DNA from: Vesta saturnalis
Lineage: Eukaryota; Arthropoda; Insecta; Coleoptera; Lampyridae
Length of the DNA stretch: 64,000 nt
Assembly: GCA_036346205.1 (NCBI GenBank)
Contig: JARFJB010000535.1
Coordinates: 87,001-151,000 of the forward strand
Direction of reading: 5' to 3'
Shown: positions 1-12,200 of the stretch, piece after piece
Numbering within the stretch: position 1 is the first letter of the stretch
Layout of the letters: every line of letters begins with the position of its first letter
Position numbers and translations under genes: made by a program
Notes under the pieces: generated by a model
What the model was told of the DNA's origin: nothing
Seen by the model: the letters and a program-made list of their open reading frames with translations, nothing else
Database searches by the model: none

Positions 1-705
1 TCTTTCCTAATAGGTTCATTATAGCTCCATACATTCAGCTTCCTTAAAAGTCTTCATATCAGGATCTACTTTGAGACATTGTTCGAGACTTATTACAAAG
101 CAATGTATACCTCCCATGTGCCCTCAAGTGGTCTAAACATAGACGTTTCCAAAACAGGGGCCGTTTCCAAAACAGGGGCCGTTTCAAAAGGGTCCGTTTT
201 CCAAAACAGACGGCTGTTTCTCAACACAGGTAACCGTTTCCCACCAAGGTTACAGAGAACATAAGCTTCTGATTCCTAAAAATAGATTGTTATCCAGCTA
301 CCAACCCACCTCAATTCTAGGAAGTCAAGAATAAAGGAGGGTCCATGTTCAAGCCGACGGTTCAAAGTCTATTCTTACAGTTTTCAAGGTCACACCTATG
401 AGAAATGAACAAAGACGATCCATTATTCCGTTATTCTAAAAATAGATTGTCATCTAAATACATCTCAATTCTGGGAAATCAAGAAACGCTTCAAAGTCTA
501 TGCTTATAAGGCCACACCTCTGATAACAAAGGCGATTCATTGTTGAGTCATAGCTTCGAAATTCTGAGAACACAAGACGATGCATTATTCAGACTGATTA
601 GGTCATCTAACAAGTAAAAATATTTTTTTTTATAAAACTTATAATTTATTAACCACAATATTCATCTATATATAGATAAAAGATCGATTTAAGTAAATAT
701 ACATA

Positions 706-946
706 TTATGGGAAGTTTGATGTACTTAACATTTTGTAATACCTTTGCTGGATCATATCTATTTTATTTATTATTTGTTTTTCACATTCAATTTCCTTCA
801 ACTGATTCTCGTTTAATGTGGTCCACAAGACATCATCATCTTTCCTAATAGGTATTTTCATCGCTTCATTATAATGTTTACTGGCCATACATCAGCTTTC
901 CTTAAAGCCTTCATATCAGGATCTGTGATCCTTTACTTTGAGACAT
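706..946 (-). pseudogene. Left-arm copy of the 80-aa protein, frameshifted
   Basis: Reverse-complement counterpart of 8233-8475. The ATG is at 946 on the minus strand. A single-base difference near codon 19, about 890, breaks the frame, so only the last 60 codons remain open (MASKHYNEAMKIPI... onwards). It could be an assembly indel rather than a real mutation. Confidence 0.6.
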
Positions 947-1294
947 TGTCCGTGACTTATTACAAACCTACATCTCTTAAACTTATATGCAAAACACAAA
1001 TTAAAGTCTTTTAATTGTACAGTTACGTAAATTTCAAAGTTAATTCCGAAAATTCAAGGGCACACCTCTGAGAAAATAACAAAGACGATTCATTGTTCCG
1101 ACCGAGTTATAAAATACACCTCAATTCTGAGAAATCAATTTTAAAGAACAAAAGACGATTCATTGTTCAATGTCTATACTTACAAAATTTATTATTATAT
1201 ATTAGTTAAAGTTATGTGCGGTTTAACTCATATGTTCTTGTGTATTTTTAAATTCTGAAATTGCATATGTTTTGGGGGTCACGCTACAGAGACA

Positions 1295-1739
1295 ATGATT
1301 GTAATAGTTGATGTACAGGATTCAAAACGGCAAAACATGTATTTACACCCAAAGAGCTAGCAATATACAATGGAAATCAATGCCCATTTTGTGTTCAAAC
1401 CACCATTTCCTTGGCACCTCTTAGATGTAAAATTTCAGACAAGCCATCTGGTTAATCAATAATCATCACTACATCAAATGGGGATCTGATATACCTCTAC
1501 ACATCTCTTTCCACATATACTTCGTGAACTAATATCGGTAACAGATGATGTGTACGTTAAAGGGCGAGAAAAGCCGATTACATTCGAAAACTGTTGAGAC
1601 AGTCAGTTATAGAAATTGAAGAGAAACCATCTTTACCCAAAATGAAAACAACTTGTTTCTTTCATACACAAACCACCTGTAATTGTGCTTTAACGAATGT
1701 ACACTTTTATATAATAACTATGTAAGACAATATCAGTAA
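1295..1739 (+). pseudogene. Nuclease-like protein, left-arm copy
   Basis: Inverted copy of 7428-7877. It starts at the ATG at 1295 and ends at the TAA at 1737-1739. It carries a different set of small indels, for example a lost base after GTACAGGA and a change in the CAG/ACAAGCC segment, so the frame breaks earlier than in the right arm. Function as for the right-arm copy. Confidence 0.45.
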
Positions 1740-2649
1740 AAGGTTTCATAAAATTGTGTGCTTACAAGTAAAGGAGGAAAAGTTTATAATATTTACAATA
1801 AAATGCTATTATTTTAAGTGTATTATTTTATATAAAAGCCCTCTGATGCAAACTATTTCTATGGTCCAGCCTATCCATCTAGGTCAACAAGTCAACTTTT
1901 AACATTCCTTGGAGGTAAAATTCTGGAAATAGCAAATAAGAGTTCCTATTACTGAATTCTAGCAATAGAATCAGTTCGTGGAACAAGAGGGTTGTTGTCT
2001 ATACTGAATGTTTATCAAGGTTCCTGCATTGGTTAAACGTTATGCTTACAGTATCTGGTTGTTGGAAATTCTCAAGGTCTCCAAGAAATTTTCAAAGACC
2101 TATTCCTACAGGCCGATCTTACCGACATCATCCGATCGAAATGTAGCAGGACCAATTCTAAACGAGTCATGGAAACAAGAAGGGGTCTATGCTAATAAGC
2201 GTGGGCTCATATTATGGTCCGCCAGGATGTTCCCAAATACAGATAACCGTTTCCCAAAACAGGGAGCCGTCACTCAACACAGGTTTCTGCAGAGCTATTA
2301 ATCGTGATGGAGGCTAAATTGAACTAGGTCAAAACATGGAATCTGGTTGAGGGGTTAGAAATCCAAATTCGTGGAAGGTCCAAGTACAATCTGAAAGCAG
2401 AACTAGTTTTATATCATAGACAAAGCTAATCACCTGCCTTGAGGGTATTTTTTATGGGCCAAGGTGGTAGTTTCATTAAATCACCTACGGGTAAAGGTAG
2501 CTTTTCCAAGAGGCTTATCATCTAGGGATGCAATTCTGACCCGAGAAAATGTGAATTCTGCGTCGTTTTGAGAAGAAGAAGCTGAATAGAAAGTAGTGTT
2601 GGCAACCATGATTGTTAGGGTTTAAAAGTCCTCATTGTGTTGCACAGTA

Positions 2650-2830
2650 TACTCTTGATTAGCAGCAATGACGAAAGTAGTAGTAGGTAAGAAAGTACAG
2701 AAAAAGCAGTAAGTCTGGAGGAGCGAAAGAAGAGGTTGGAGACATTAATAAAACAAGTAAAAGAAGTAAAACTCGATTTAGAGTGTTATATAGTGAAAAC
2801 AAAGATGATGAAGCTGCATTAGCAATATGT
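2650..2830 (+). pseudogene. Left-arm copy of the coiled-coil microprotein
   Basis: Inverted partner of 6332-6526 with 'agcagcaatgacgaaagtag' conserved. A one-base difference after the AGTAGTAG run gives an early TAA, and a short indel near the end alters RISN. Otherwise nearly identical. Confidence 0.5.
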
Positions 2831-3610
2831 AAAATAGTGTAGTAAAACATGAAATTTTGAGAAGGATGAGTTTAAATTATATTTTAAAGAAGAAGAAAGA
2901 CGCTGCTATGTGTTGTTATAAGTATCTAACAATTGTATTAGGTTTAAGTAACTTATAATTAAAAATAAAGACTTTAAAGGTTTTGTAGTACTAGTTTTCG
3001 GTGTTTCTTCCCATAACGGTTCCTTATTGGCTCTGCATATCTAGGCACGGTTCGATATCGACCTTATAGAAATCTCCCATAAGGAAATGGAACCCCTACC
3101 GTACGTTGGGCTTTAAATTGACCTATATACAACGTATAAAAGAAGAAGAAAAGATCAATGACAGTAAAATGATCCCTAAATAAAAAATAATTTACTGCAC
3201 ATCGTTACTGCTTTTAATCATTAAATGGTTTATGCATAGTGAACTAAAATTTATTAGTAAAGCGTTATAATAAAAATACAATGACTTTCCTTTGTATAAG
3301 GGATATTTAAATTGATTTTTTGCAAAAACCTAAAAAAAAAAAATTAAATGTCTGCCCTATTCCTAAATTGACTACCCCAGTGGACTTAAAAGAGTAAACA
3401 GAGACAGCTTGCAGTATAGAAATGGAATTAATTTGATGTAATTTTTATATAAAAGGTTAAGAAAATCGATTTATAGTTTTAATGTTGCAGAATGCAGGAG
3501 ACCTGATTGTATATGAATAGTTTTTATTGTGTTAGGCGTTAGAATGGGTTTTCATTGTTTTAAAGGGGATCCAATAGGCTTGCATGTAATTTTTAAAAAA
3601 GGTACCTTAA

Positions 3611-5538
3611 CCTTTTTAAAATGACTGCCCCCATTCGTATTTGGATAACAATGTATAGGTTTAAGATCTTCCTTAAATAACATTTGTAAACATGCTTTTA
3701 ATTATATGTAAAAATCTACTTTAGTATACTTCATTGAATTAGATAATTTAAAGCTTACGGAAAGGTTTTATATACATTAAGTATCTTTTACTATGCATTC
3801 ATTTAACGTTTTTGCTGTGGATAGCATTATACATTATGAATAATGTGATGCGTTCTTTTTCAATTCAGTGCAAGTTGTGCGTGATGATCCAATAGAAACG
3901 AATTTAATGCGGTGGAAAATGGTGGCAGGTAAATATACTTTAAATAATTCTCAATTTGATTTTTTTTTTAGGATTACCACCCCAAATTTGGTGAAGGACC
4001 AACGTGATAGGTTAACGCATCAAAATGAAGCTAGTGTCGACGTTTTATGTGTGGTAAAACAGTGTTAGGTGCGTCAAAATAAATACACGTGCTAAAAGTG
4101 CATCTATTTTTAAGTAGTGTAAATGAAGTTAGTAACGTTTTATGTGTTAAACAGTGCTAGGTGCGTCAAAATAAATCCGTAAAAAGTGTATCTAGTGTTT
4201 TGCGGGAGCAAGATAATGTCCAAAGTGATGTTGTAGTCAATAGTATAGGTTTAATGAAATACCCCTTCGCTGTAAACAACTAAATTCAGTTTTCAAAATC
4301 TTACTTTCAATTTTATGTTATGTTATGCTTTACAAATGGTACTTTTTACACGAAATCAATGGGGAAGGTGTTTCTCAAATGTTGCTGAATATAACATATT
4401 TTCTTTATACACATCACACAAAATTAAATAATAAAAAATAATAATTATAGTCCCCTTTTGCTATAATTGCAGTAGGAAAGCATCCTCTTAAGAGTACAAA
4501 AATTCAGTTGTATCATTCGAATTCATAAATTAATAACAGTAATAAATGGATAATATAATTCCTATTAACCGGTGGTGGACATATTAACTTTTAAAATCGT
4601 ATGAGATAACATTTTAGTTGCTTTCAGGCTAAAGAATATTTTCATTCTTTCAACCCCTATCATTCATCTAACCTAATCATACAGGTAGGACAATTTAGTT
4701 ACTGTCCTGGTATGGTTAGAATTTTACGTTATTGAAAAAAATATCCTGAAAACTTTATTTATTTGCTACAATTTGTAAAAAGTACTAGGTAGGATCATAA
4801 AATTAACTAAGATTAATTTACTTAATTTACCAGTCCTTAGGTTCTTGCAAGTGTCACATAGATAAATGTTTATGTAGTAACGTGATATCAATATAAGGTC
4901 AAAGAAACGTAAGGTAGATAAAGAGCTGTGTGTTTTAGTAAAGGAATGTGTAACAACATATGTTTATATTAATAAAAATGTTTATTCTATATTATTTCTC
5001 CTAACTACATATCTCTAGACCATCAATAAAATTTCGCAACCTTTTAAATAGAATAAAATGAGATGTAAGTATAGATGTTACACTTCTAGGTTTTGTAATG
5101 TAGTTTGCAGTTGCTGAGTTGTTTCTTTGCTCAGTTAATGTCTTCTAATTGCTTGACCCTGAAAGGTAGAATCCCACGCCTTGAAAATTTTATTTAGTAC
5201 CCTGAGAATTGGTTTATAAGAATTAACACCTTAGCTGCCAGGAACCTTGAGAAATATACGTAGGCAATGACCTTGAAGCGTCAATGGATCGTTTTTGTCC
5301 TTGATTTCTAGAATTGAGCCTGAAATTATTGGGTATCTAGATAACAATCTATTTTAGCAATTATGACTCAGCCAAAACAATGGATCGCATTTGTTATTAG
5401 AGATTGACCTTGTAAGCATAGACTTTGAACAATGGATCGCCTTTGTTCTTGATTTTTCAGAGTGTAGCTGGATAACAATCTATTTTATAACTCGACCAAA
5501 ACAATGAATCGCCTTTGTTCTTTTCTCAGAGTTGTGAA
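3611..5538. other. 1.9-kb loop between the inverted arms
   Basis: AT-rich sequence between the two arms. I recognise no gene. It holds a two-copy direct repeat at about 4015-4200, sharing 'ggtgcgtcaaaataaat' at a spacing near 100 bp. At 5250-5530 it holds copies of the short 'acaatggatcgcctttgttctt' motif that makes up the array further right. An ORF at 3868-4068 has no recognisable similarity and is probably chance. Confidence 0.6.
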
Positions 5539-6331
5539 CTTAAGGTACTTTTTAAAAATTACATGCAAGCCTATTGTATCCCCTTTAAAACAATGAAAAC
5601 CCATTCTAACGCCTAACACACAATAAAAAACTATTCATATATACAATCAGGTCTCCTGCATTCTGCAACATTAAAACTATAAATCGATTTTCTTAACCTT
5701 TTATATAAAAATTACATCAAATTAATTCCATTTCTATACTGCAAGCTGTTCTGTTTACTCTTTTAAGTCCAATGGGTAGTCAATTTAGGAATAGGGCAGA
5801 CATTTAATTTTTTTTAGGTTTTTGCAAAAAATCAATTTAAATATCCCTTATACAAAGGAAAGTCATTGTATTTTTTTATTATAACGCTTTACTAATAAAT
5901 TTTAGTTCACATATGCATAAACACCATTTAATGATTAAAACAGTAACGATGCAGTAAATTATTTTTTATTTAGGGATCATTTTACTGTCATTGATCTTTT
6001 CTTCTTCTTTTATACGTTGTATATAGGTCAATTTAAAGCCCAACGTACGGTAGGGGTTCCATTTCCTTATGGGAGATTTCTATAAAGGTCGATATCGAAC
6101 CGTGCCTAGATATGCAGAGCCAATAAGGAACCGTTATGGGAGAAGAGAACACCGAAAACTAGTACTACAAAAGCACAACGCTTAAAGTCTTTATTTTTTT
6201 AATTATAAAGTTACTTAAACCTAATACAATTGTTAGATACTTATAACAACACATAGCAGCGTCTTTTCTTCTTCTTTAAAATATACATTTAAACTCATCC
6301 TTCTCAAAATTTCATGTTTTACTACACTATT

Positions 6332-6526
6332 TTACATATTGCTAATACGCAGCTTCATCATCTTTGTTTTCACTATATAACACTCTAAATCGAGTTTTAC
6401 TTCTTTTACTTGTTTTATTAATGTCTCCAACCTCTTCTTTCGCTCCTCCAGACTTACTGCTTTTCTGTACTTTCCCGTACTACTACTTTCGTCATTGCTG
6501 CTAATCAAGAGTATACTGTGACACAC
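6332..6526 (-). CDS. Coiled-coil microprotein of about 60 aa
   Basis: The open frame has a Ser/Asn/Asp-rich N-terminus (SSNDESSSTGKY) followed by an amphipathic, strongly charged helix (SLEERKKRLETLIKQVKEV) with leucine/isoleucine heptad spacing. It ends RISNM. The true start is uncertain. Reality is supported by an inverted copy at 2650-2830 and a diverged homologue just inside the left TIR of element B (39942-40115) that keeps the same two parts and the same end. This ties the palindrome to Polinton B. It could be the last exon of a longer spliced gene; function unknown. Confidence 0.5.
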   Translation of the reverse strand: MCHSILLISSNDESSSTGKYRKAVSLEERKKRLETLIKQVKEVKLDLECYIVKTKMMKLRISNM

Positions 6527-7427
6527 AATGAGGACTTTTAAACCCTAACAATCATGGTTGCCAACACTACTTCTATTCTAGCTTCTTCTTCAAAAACGAC
6601 GAAATTCACCATTTTTCTCGGGTCAGAATTGCATCCCTAGATGATAAGCCTCTTGGAAAAGCTACCTTTTAAAAGTAGGTGATTTGGATGAAACTACCAC
6701 CTTGGCCCATAAAAATACCCTCAAGGCAGGTGATTAGCTTTGTCTATGATATAAAACTAGTTCTGCTTTCAGATTGTACTTGGACCTTCCCACGAATTTG
6801 GATTTCTAACCCCTCGACCAGATTCCATGTTTTGACCTAGTTCAATTTAGCCTCCATCACGATTAATAGCTCTGGGAAACCTGTGTTGAGTGAGCTCCCC
6901 TGTTTTGGGAAACGGTTATCTGTATTTGGGGAACATCCTGGCGGACCATAATATGAGCCCACGCTTATTAGCATAGACCCCCTTCTTGTTTCCATGACTC
7001 GTTTAGAATTGGTCCTGCTACATTTCGATCGGATGATGTCGGGTAAGATCGGCCTGTAGGAGATAGGGTCTTTGAAAATTTCTTGGAGACCTTGAGAATT
7101 TCCAACAACCAGATACTGTAAGCATAACGTTTAACCAATGCAGGAACCTTGATAAACATTCAGTATAGACAACAACCCTCTTGTTTCACGAACTGATTCT
7201 ATTGCTAGAATTCAGTAATAGGAACTCTTATTTGCTATTTCCTGAATTTTACCTCAAGGAATGTTAAAAGTTGACTTGTTGACCTAGATGGATAGGCTGG
7301 ACCATAGAAATAGTTTGCATCAGAGGGCTTTTATATAAAATAATACACTTAAAATAATAGCATTTTATTGTAAATATTATAAACTTTTCCTCCTTTACTT
7401 GTAAGCACACACATTTTATGAAACCTT

Positions 7428-7877
7428 TTACTGATATTGTCTTACATAGTTATTATATAAAAAGTGTACATTCGTTAAAGCACAATTACAGGTGGTTTGT
7501 GTATGAAAGAAACAAGTTGTTTTCATTTTGGGTAAAGATGGTTTCTCTTCAATTTCTATAACTGACTGTCTCAACAGTTTTCGAATGTAATCGGCTTTTC
7601 TCGCCCTTTAACGTACACATCATCTGTTACCGATATTAGTTCACGAAGTATATGTGGAAAGAGATGTGTGAGGTATATCAGATCCCCATTTGATGTAGTG
7701 ATGATTATTGATTAACCAGATGGCTTGTCGTTGAAATTTTACATCTAAGAGGTGCCAAGGAAATGGTGGTTTGAACACAAAATGGGCAGCTTGATTTCCA
7801 TTGTATATTGCTAGCTCTTTGGGTGTAAATACATGTTTTGCCGTTTTGAATCCCTGTACATCAACTATTACAATCAT
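7428..7877 (-). pseudogene. Nuclease-like protein of about 150 aa, right-arm copy with two frameshifts
   Basis: The frame opens with MIVIVDVQGFKTAKHVFTP, followed by KELAIYNGN, FKPPFPWHLL, WLINNHHYIKW and, after a frameshift near 7660, DDVYVKGREK. After a second shift near 7580 it runs to a Cys/His-rich end (CFFHTQTTCNCALTNVHFL). This order (an acidic beta-strand with D, a PPFP segment, an aromatic NHH..KW segment, VYVKG and a terminal H/C cluster) recurs in many insect transposon-associated proteins. I read it as an RNase-H/DEDDh-like nuclease fold, with low certainty. It runs opposite to the neighbouring 80-aa gene. The ATG at 7877 was chosen because the family begins a few residues before the VDVQGF strand. 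Confidence 0.5.
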
Positions 7878-8232
7878 TGTCTCTGTAGCGTGACCCAAAA
7901 CATATGCACAATTTCAGAATTTAAAATACACAAGAACGCATATGTAGTTAAACCGCACATAACTTTAACTAATATATATAATAATAAATTTTGTAAGTAT
8001 AGACATTGAACAATGAATCGTCTTTTGTTCTTTAAAAATTGATTTCTCAGAATTGAGGTGTATTTTTATAACTCGGTCGGAACAATGAATCGTCTTTGTT
8101 ATTTTCTCAGAGGTGTGCCCTTGAATTTTCGGAATTAACTTTGAAATTTACGTAACTGTACAATTAAAAGACTTTAATTTGTGTTTTTGCATATAAGTTT
8201 AAGAGATATAGGTTTGTAATAAGTCACGGACA

Positions 8233-8475
8233 ATGTCTCAAAGTAAAAGGATCACAGATCCTGATATGAAGGCTTTAAGGAAAGCTGTATGTATGGCCAG
8301 TAAACATTATAATGAAGCGATGAAAATACCTATTAGGAAAGATGATGATGTCTTGTGGACCACATTAAACGAGAATCAGTTGAAGGAAATTGAATGTGAA
8401 AAACAAATAATAAATAAAATAGATATGATCCAGCAAAGGTATTACAAAATGTTAAGTACATCAAACTTCCCATAA
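8233..8475 (+). CDS. 80-aa unknown protein of the inverted-repeat family
   Basis: Starts at an ATG (MSQSKRITDPDMKALRK...) and is intact for 80 codons. The sequence is charged and predicted helical: a basic N-terminus, then a stretch rich in Glu, Lys and Ile around residues 40-70 (QLKEIECEKQIINKIDMIQQ). There is no signal peptide or membrane segment. I do not recognise the family. Being a gene rather than chance is supported by three further copies: an inverted one at 706-946, a degenerate direct one at 9055-9256 and a partial inverted one at 1-79. The differences include single-base indels, so the other copies are broken. It may be a small DNA-binding or regulatory protein of the element that formed the palindrome, but that is inference. 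Confidence 0.55.
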   Translation: MSQSKRITDPDMKALRKAVCMASKHYNEAMKIPIRKDDDVLWTTLNENQLKEIECEKQIINKIDMIQQRYYKMLSTSNFP

Positions 8476-9054
8476 TATGTATATTTACTTAAATCGATCT
8501 TTTATCTATATATAGATGAATATTGTGGTTAATAAATTATAAGTTTTATAAAAAAAAATATTTTTACTTGTTAGATGACCTAATCAGTCTGAATAATGCA
8601 TCGTCTGTGTGTTCTCAGAATTTCAGAAGCTATGACTCAACAATGAATCGCCTTTGTTATCAGAGGTGTGGCCTTATAAGCATAGACTTTGAAGCGTTTC
8701 TTGATTTCCCAGAATTGAGATGTATTTAGATGACAATCTATTTTTTAAGGAATAATGGATCGTCTTTGTTCATTTCTCTGACCTTGAAAATGAAAACTTT
8801 GAATCGGTGAACATGGACCCTTTCTTGATTCCTAGATTTGGGTAGCTGGATAACAATCTATTTTAGGAATCAGAACGCTTACTCTGTAATTTGGAAACTT
8901 ACCTGTGTTGGAAACAGCCGTCTGTTTTGGAAAACGGACCCCTGTTTTGAAACCCCTGTTTTGAAACCCTGTTTTGAAACGTCTAGCTGTTTAGACCACT
9001 TGAGGGCACATGGGAGGCGTGACATACATTGCTTATTGTAATAAGTCTCGAACA

Positions 9055-9256
9055 ATGTCTCAAAGTAGATCCTGATATGAAGACTTTTAAGGGAAGCTGA
9101 ATGTATGGCTAGTATACAATATAATGAACCTATTAGGAAAGATGGTGTGGTCCGCATTAAACGAGTATCAGTTGAAGGAAATTGAATGTGAAAAACAAAT
9201 AGTAAATAGATATGCTCCAGCAGAGGTATTACAAAAGTGACTATATCCCATAATAC
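9055..9256 (+). pseudogene. Degenerate outer copy of the 80-aa protein
   Basis: Starts with the same ATGTCTCAAAGTA but has several deletions compared with 8233-8475, for example loss of the codons after the first nine bases and of the GATGATGAT run. No frame stays open. Its inverted mate is at 1-79 on the minus strand, cut by the window edge. The 80-aa gene was therefore duplicated in tandem before or during formation of the palindrome. Confidence 0.55.
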
Positions 9257-9269
9257 TTAAATCGATTTT

Positions 9270-12200
9270 TTATCTGTATATTGTGGTAGTCTTATAAAAA
9301 ATATTTTACTTGTTAGATGACCTAATCAGTCTGAACAATGCATCGTCTTAGTTCTCGGAATTTTAGAAGCTACGACAGAGCCAAAACAATGAATCGTCTT
9401 TGTTCTTTTACCTTGCAAATTGTAAGCATAGACTTTGAACAATGGGCCCCCTTTATTCTTGATTTCCTAGAATTTCAGAAGCTATGACTCAACCAAAACA
9501 ATGAATCGTCTTTGTTCTCTCATGTGGCCTTGTAAACATAGACTTTGAAGCGTTGACAATGCATCGTCTTTGTTATTGATTTCCTAGAATTGAGATAACA
9601 ATCTATTTCTAACTGAACAATGGATCGTCTTTGTTATCAGAGGTGTGACCTTCTAAGCATAAACTTTAAATCATTGATAATGGATCGTCTTTATTCTCGA
9701 AAGAGATGTATTTAGATAACAATCTATTTCTAACTGAACAATAGATAGTCTTTGTTCTTTCATGTGGCCTTGAAAATTGTAAGCATAGACTTTGAACAAT
9801 GCATCGCCTTTGTTATTGATTTCCTAGAATTGAGATAACAATCTATTTTTATAACTCAACCTGTACAATGGAATGTCTTTGTTCTTTAACCTGAAAATTG
9901 TAAGCATAGACTTTGAACAATGTGCTTTTTGATTTCCTGGAATTGAGATGCGGAATCTCGACCTGAACATGGGAAACGGTTGCGAAACAGCTACCTGTTT
10001 TGGGAAACGGACCCCTGTTTTGGAAACGGCTACCTGTTTACAGGAAACGGCTACCTGTTTTAGGAAACGGCTACCTGTTTGGAACGACCACCTGTTTAGA
10101 CCACCTGAGGGGGCGTGGCTTTGAAACATGCATAGACTTGCTTGAGACCGAGGGCAATGACTTTGAGGATACAGCTGATGTGTACGATAACCTACAAAAC
10201 AATAGATCGTCTTTGTTCTCTCATGTGGCCTTGTAAACATAGACTTTGAAGCGTTGACAATGCATCGTCTTTATTGATTTCCTAGAATTGAGATAACAAT
10301 CTATTTCTAACTGAACAATGAATCGTCTTTGTTATCAGAGGTGTGACCTTATAAGCATAAACTTTAAATCGTTGACAATGGTTCACCTTTATTCTTGAAA
10401 GAGATGTATTTACAATCTATTTTTATAAATCAACTAGAACAATAGATAGTCTTTGTTCTTTCATGTGGCCTTGAAAATTGTAAGCATAGACTTGAACAAT
10501 GCATCGCCTTTGTTATTGATTTCCTAGAATTGAGATAACAATCTATTTTTATAACTCAACCTGTACAATGGAATATCTTTGTTCTTTAACCTTGAAAATT
10601 GTAAGCATAGACTTTGAACAATGGGCCCCCTTTTTGATTTCCTGGAATTGAGATGCGGAATCTATTTTCGACCTGAACATGGAAACGGTTGCGAAACAGC
10701 TACCTGTTTTGGGAAACGGACCCCTGTTTTGGAAACGGCTACCTGTTTTTAGGAAACGGCTACCTGTTTTTAGGAAACGGCTACCTGTTTTAGGAAACGT
10801 CTACCTGTTTTGGGGCGTGGCTTTGAAACATGCATAGACCTTGAGACCGAGGGCAATGACTGTGAGGATACAGCTGATGTGTACGATAACCTACAAAACA
10901 ATAGATCGTCTTTGTTCTCTCATGTGGCCTTTAAACATAGACTTTGAAGCGTTGACAATGGATTGCCTTTGTTCTTGAAAGATATGTATTTAGATAACAA
11001 TCTATTTTATAACTCATCCATAACAATAGATCATCTTTGTTCATTTACCTTGAAAATTGTAAGCACAGACTTTGAACAATACATTATTCATGATTTCCCA
11101 GAATTTTAGAAGCTATGACTCATCCATAACAATAGATCGTCTGTGTTCTTTCATGTGACCTTGTAAGCATAGACTTTGAACAATGGGGCCCCCTTTTTGA
11201 TTTCTCAGAATTGAGATGTGGTCGTATGGGGGAAACGGTTGCGAAACAGCTACCTGTTATGGGAAACGGACCCCCTGTTTAAGGAAACGGCTACCTGTTT
11301 ACAGGAAACGGCTACCTGTTTTTAGGAAACGGCTACCTGTTTAGGGGAACGGCCACCTGTTTAGAGCACTTGAGGGGGCGTGGCTTTGAAACATGCACCT
11401 CAGGGCTCTTGATTTCCTAGAATTGAGATAACAATCTATTTCTAACTGAACAATGGATCGTCTTTGTTATCAGAGGTGTGACCTTATAAGCATAAACTTT
11501 AAATCGTTGACAATGGATTGCCTTTGTTCTTGAAAGAGATGTATTTAGATAACAATCTATTTTTATAAATCAACCAGAACAATGAATCGTCTTTATTCAT
11601 TTACCTTGAAAATTATAAGCACAGACTTTGAACAATACATTATTCATGATTTCTCAGAATTGAGATAACAATTTATTTTTTATAACTCGACCAGAAGAAT
11701 GTTCTTTTACCTTGAAAATTGTAAGCATAGACTTTGAACAATGCATCGCCTTTGTTATTGATTTCCTAGAATTGAGATAACAATCTATTTTTATAACTCA
11801 ACCTGTACAATGGAATGTCTTTGTTCTTTAACCTGAAAATTGTAAGCATAGACTTTGAACAATGTCCCGCTTTTTTTGATTTCCTGGAATTGAGATGCGG
11901 AATCTCGACCTGAACATGAAACTGCGAAACAGCTACCTGTTTTGGGAAACGGACCCTGTTTTAGGAAACGGCTACCTGTTTACAGGAAACGGCTACCTGT
12001 TTTTAGGAAACGGCTACCTGTTTAGGGGAACGACCACCTGTTTAGACCACCTGAGGGGGCGTGGCTTTGAAACATGCATAGACTTGCTTGAGACCGAGGG
12101 CAATGACTTTGAGGATACAGCTGATGTGTACGATAACCTACAAAACAATAGATCGTCTTTGTTCTCTCATGTGGCCTTGTAAACATAGACTTTGAAGCGT

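Larger units (their letters stand above)
1..3610. repeat. Left arm of a 3.6-kb inverted repeat
   Basis: This stretch is the reverse complement of 5539-9143. Base 1 pairs with about 9143 and base 3610 with about 5539, so the repeat continues beyond the left edge of the window. Spot comparisons suggest high identity, with differences mostly in homopolymer length plus some substitutions and short indels. The arm carries, from the outside in, a degenerate copy of an 80-aa ORF, a second copy of that ORF (706-946), an opposing nuclease-like ORF (1295-1739) and a coiled-coil microprotein ORF (2650-2830). The identity value is my estimate from reading; a dot plot would fix it. Confidence 0.9.
5539..9143. 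repeat. Right arm of the 3.6-kb inverted repeat
   Basis: Inverted partner of 1-3610. The inner boundary lies at a shared block around 5539-5575 that matches 3575-3610. It carries the better preserved gene copies: the 80-aa ORF at 8233-8475, the nuclease-like ORF at 7428-7877 and the microprotein at 6332-6526. The outer end runs into another degenerate copy of the 80-aa ORF and then into the tandem array. Confidence 0.9.

Noticed and set aside
2008..2301. 97-codon ORF and its inverted counterpart at 6968-7159
   Set aside because: Composed of the arm's short repeats (YAYS..., VSKKFSK, RFPKQGAV). The palindrome clusters inside it and the frame differences between arms suggest chance.
9824..10240. 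138-codon ORF, and similar ones at 11895-12182 and 13591-13929
   Set aside because: They follow the tandem units; repeated peptide blocks reflect the DNA repeat and not protein selection.
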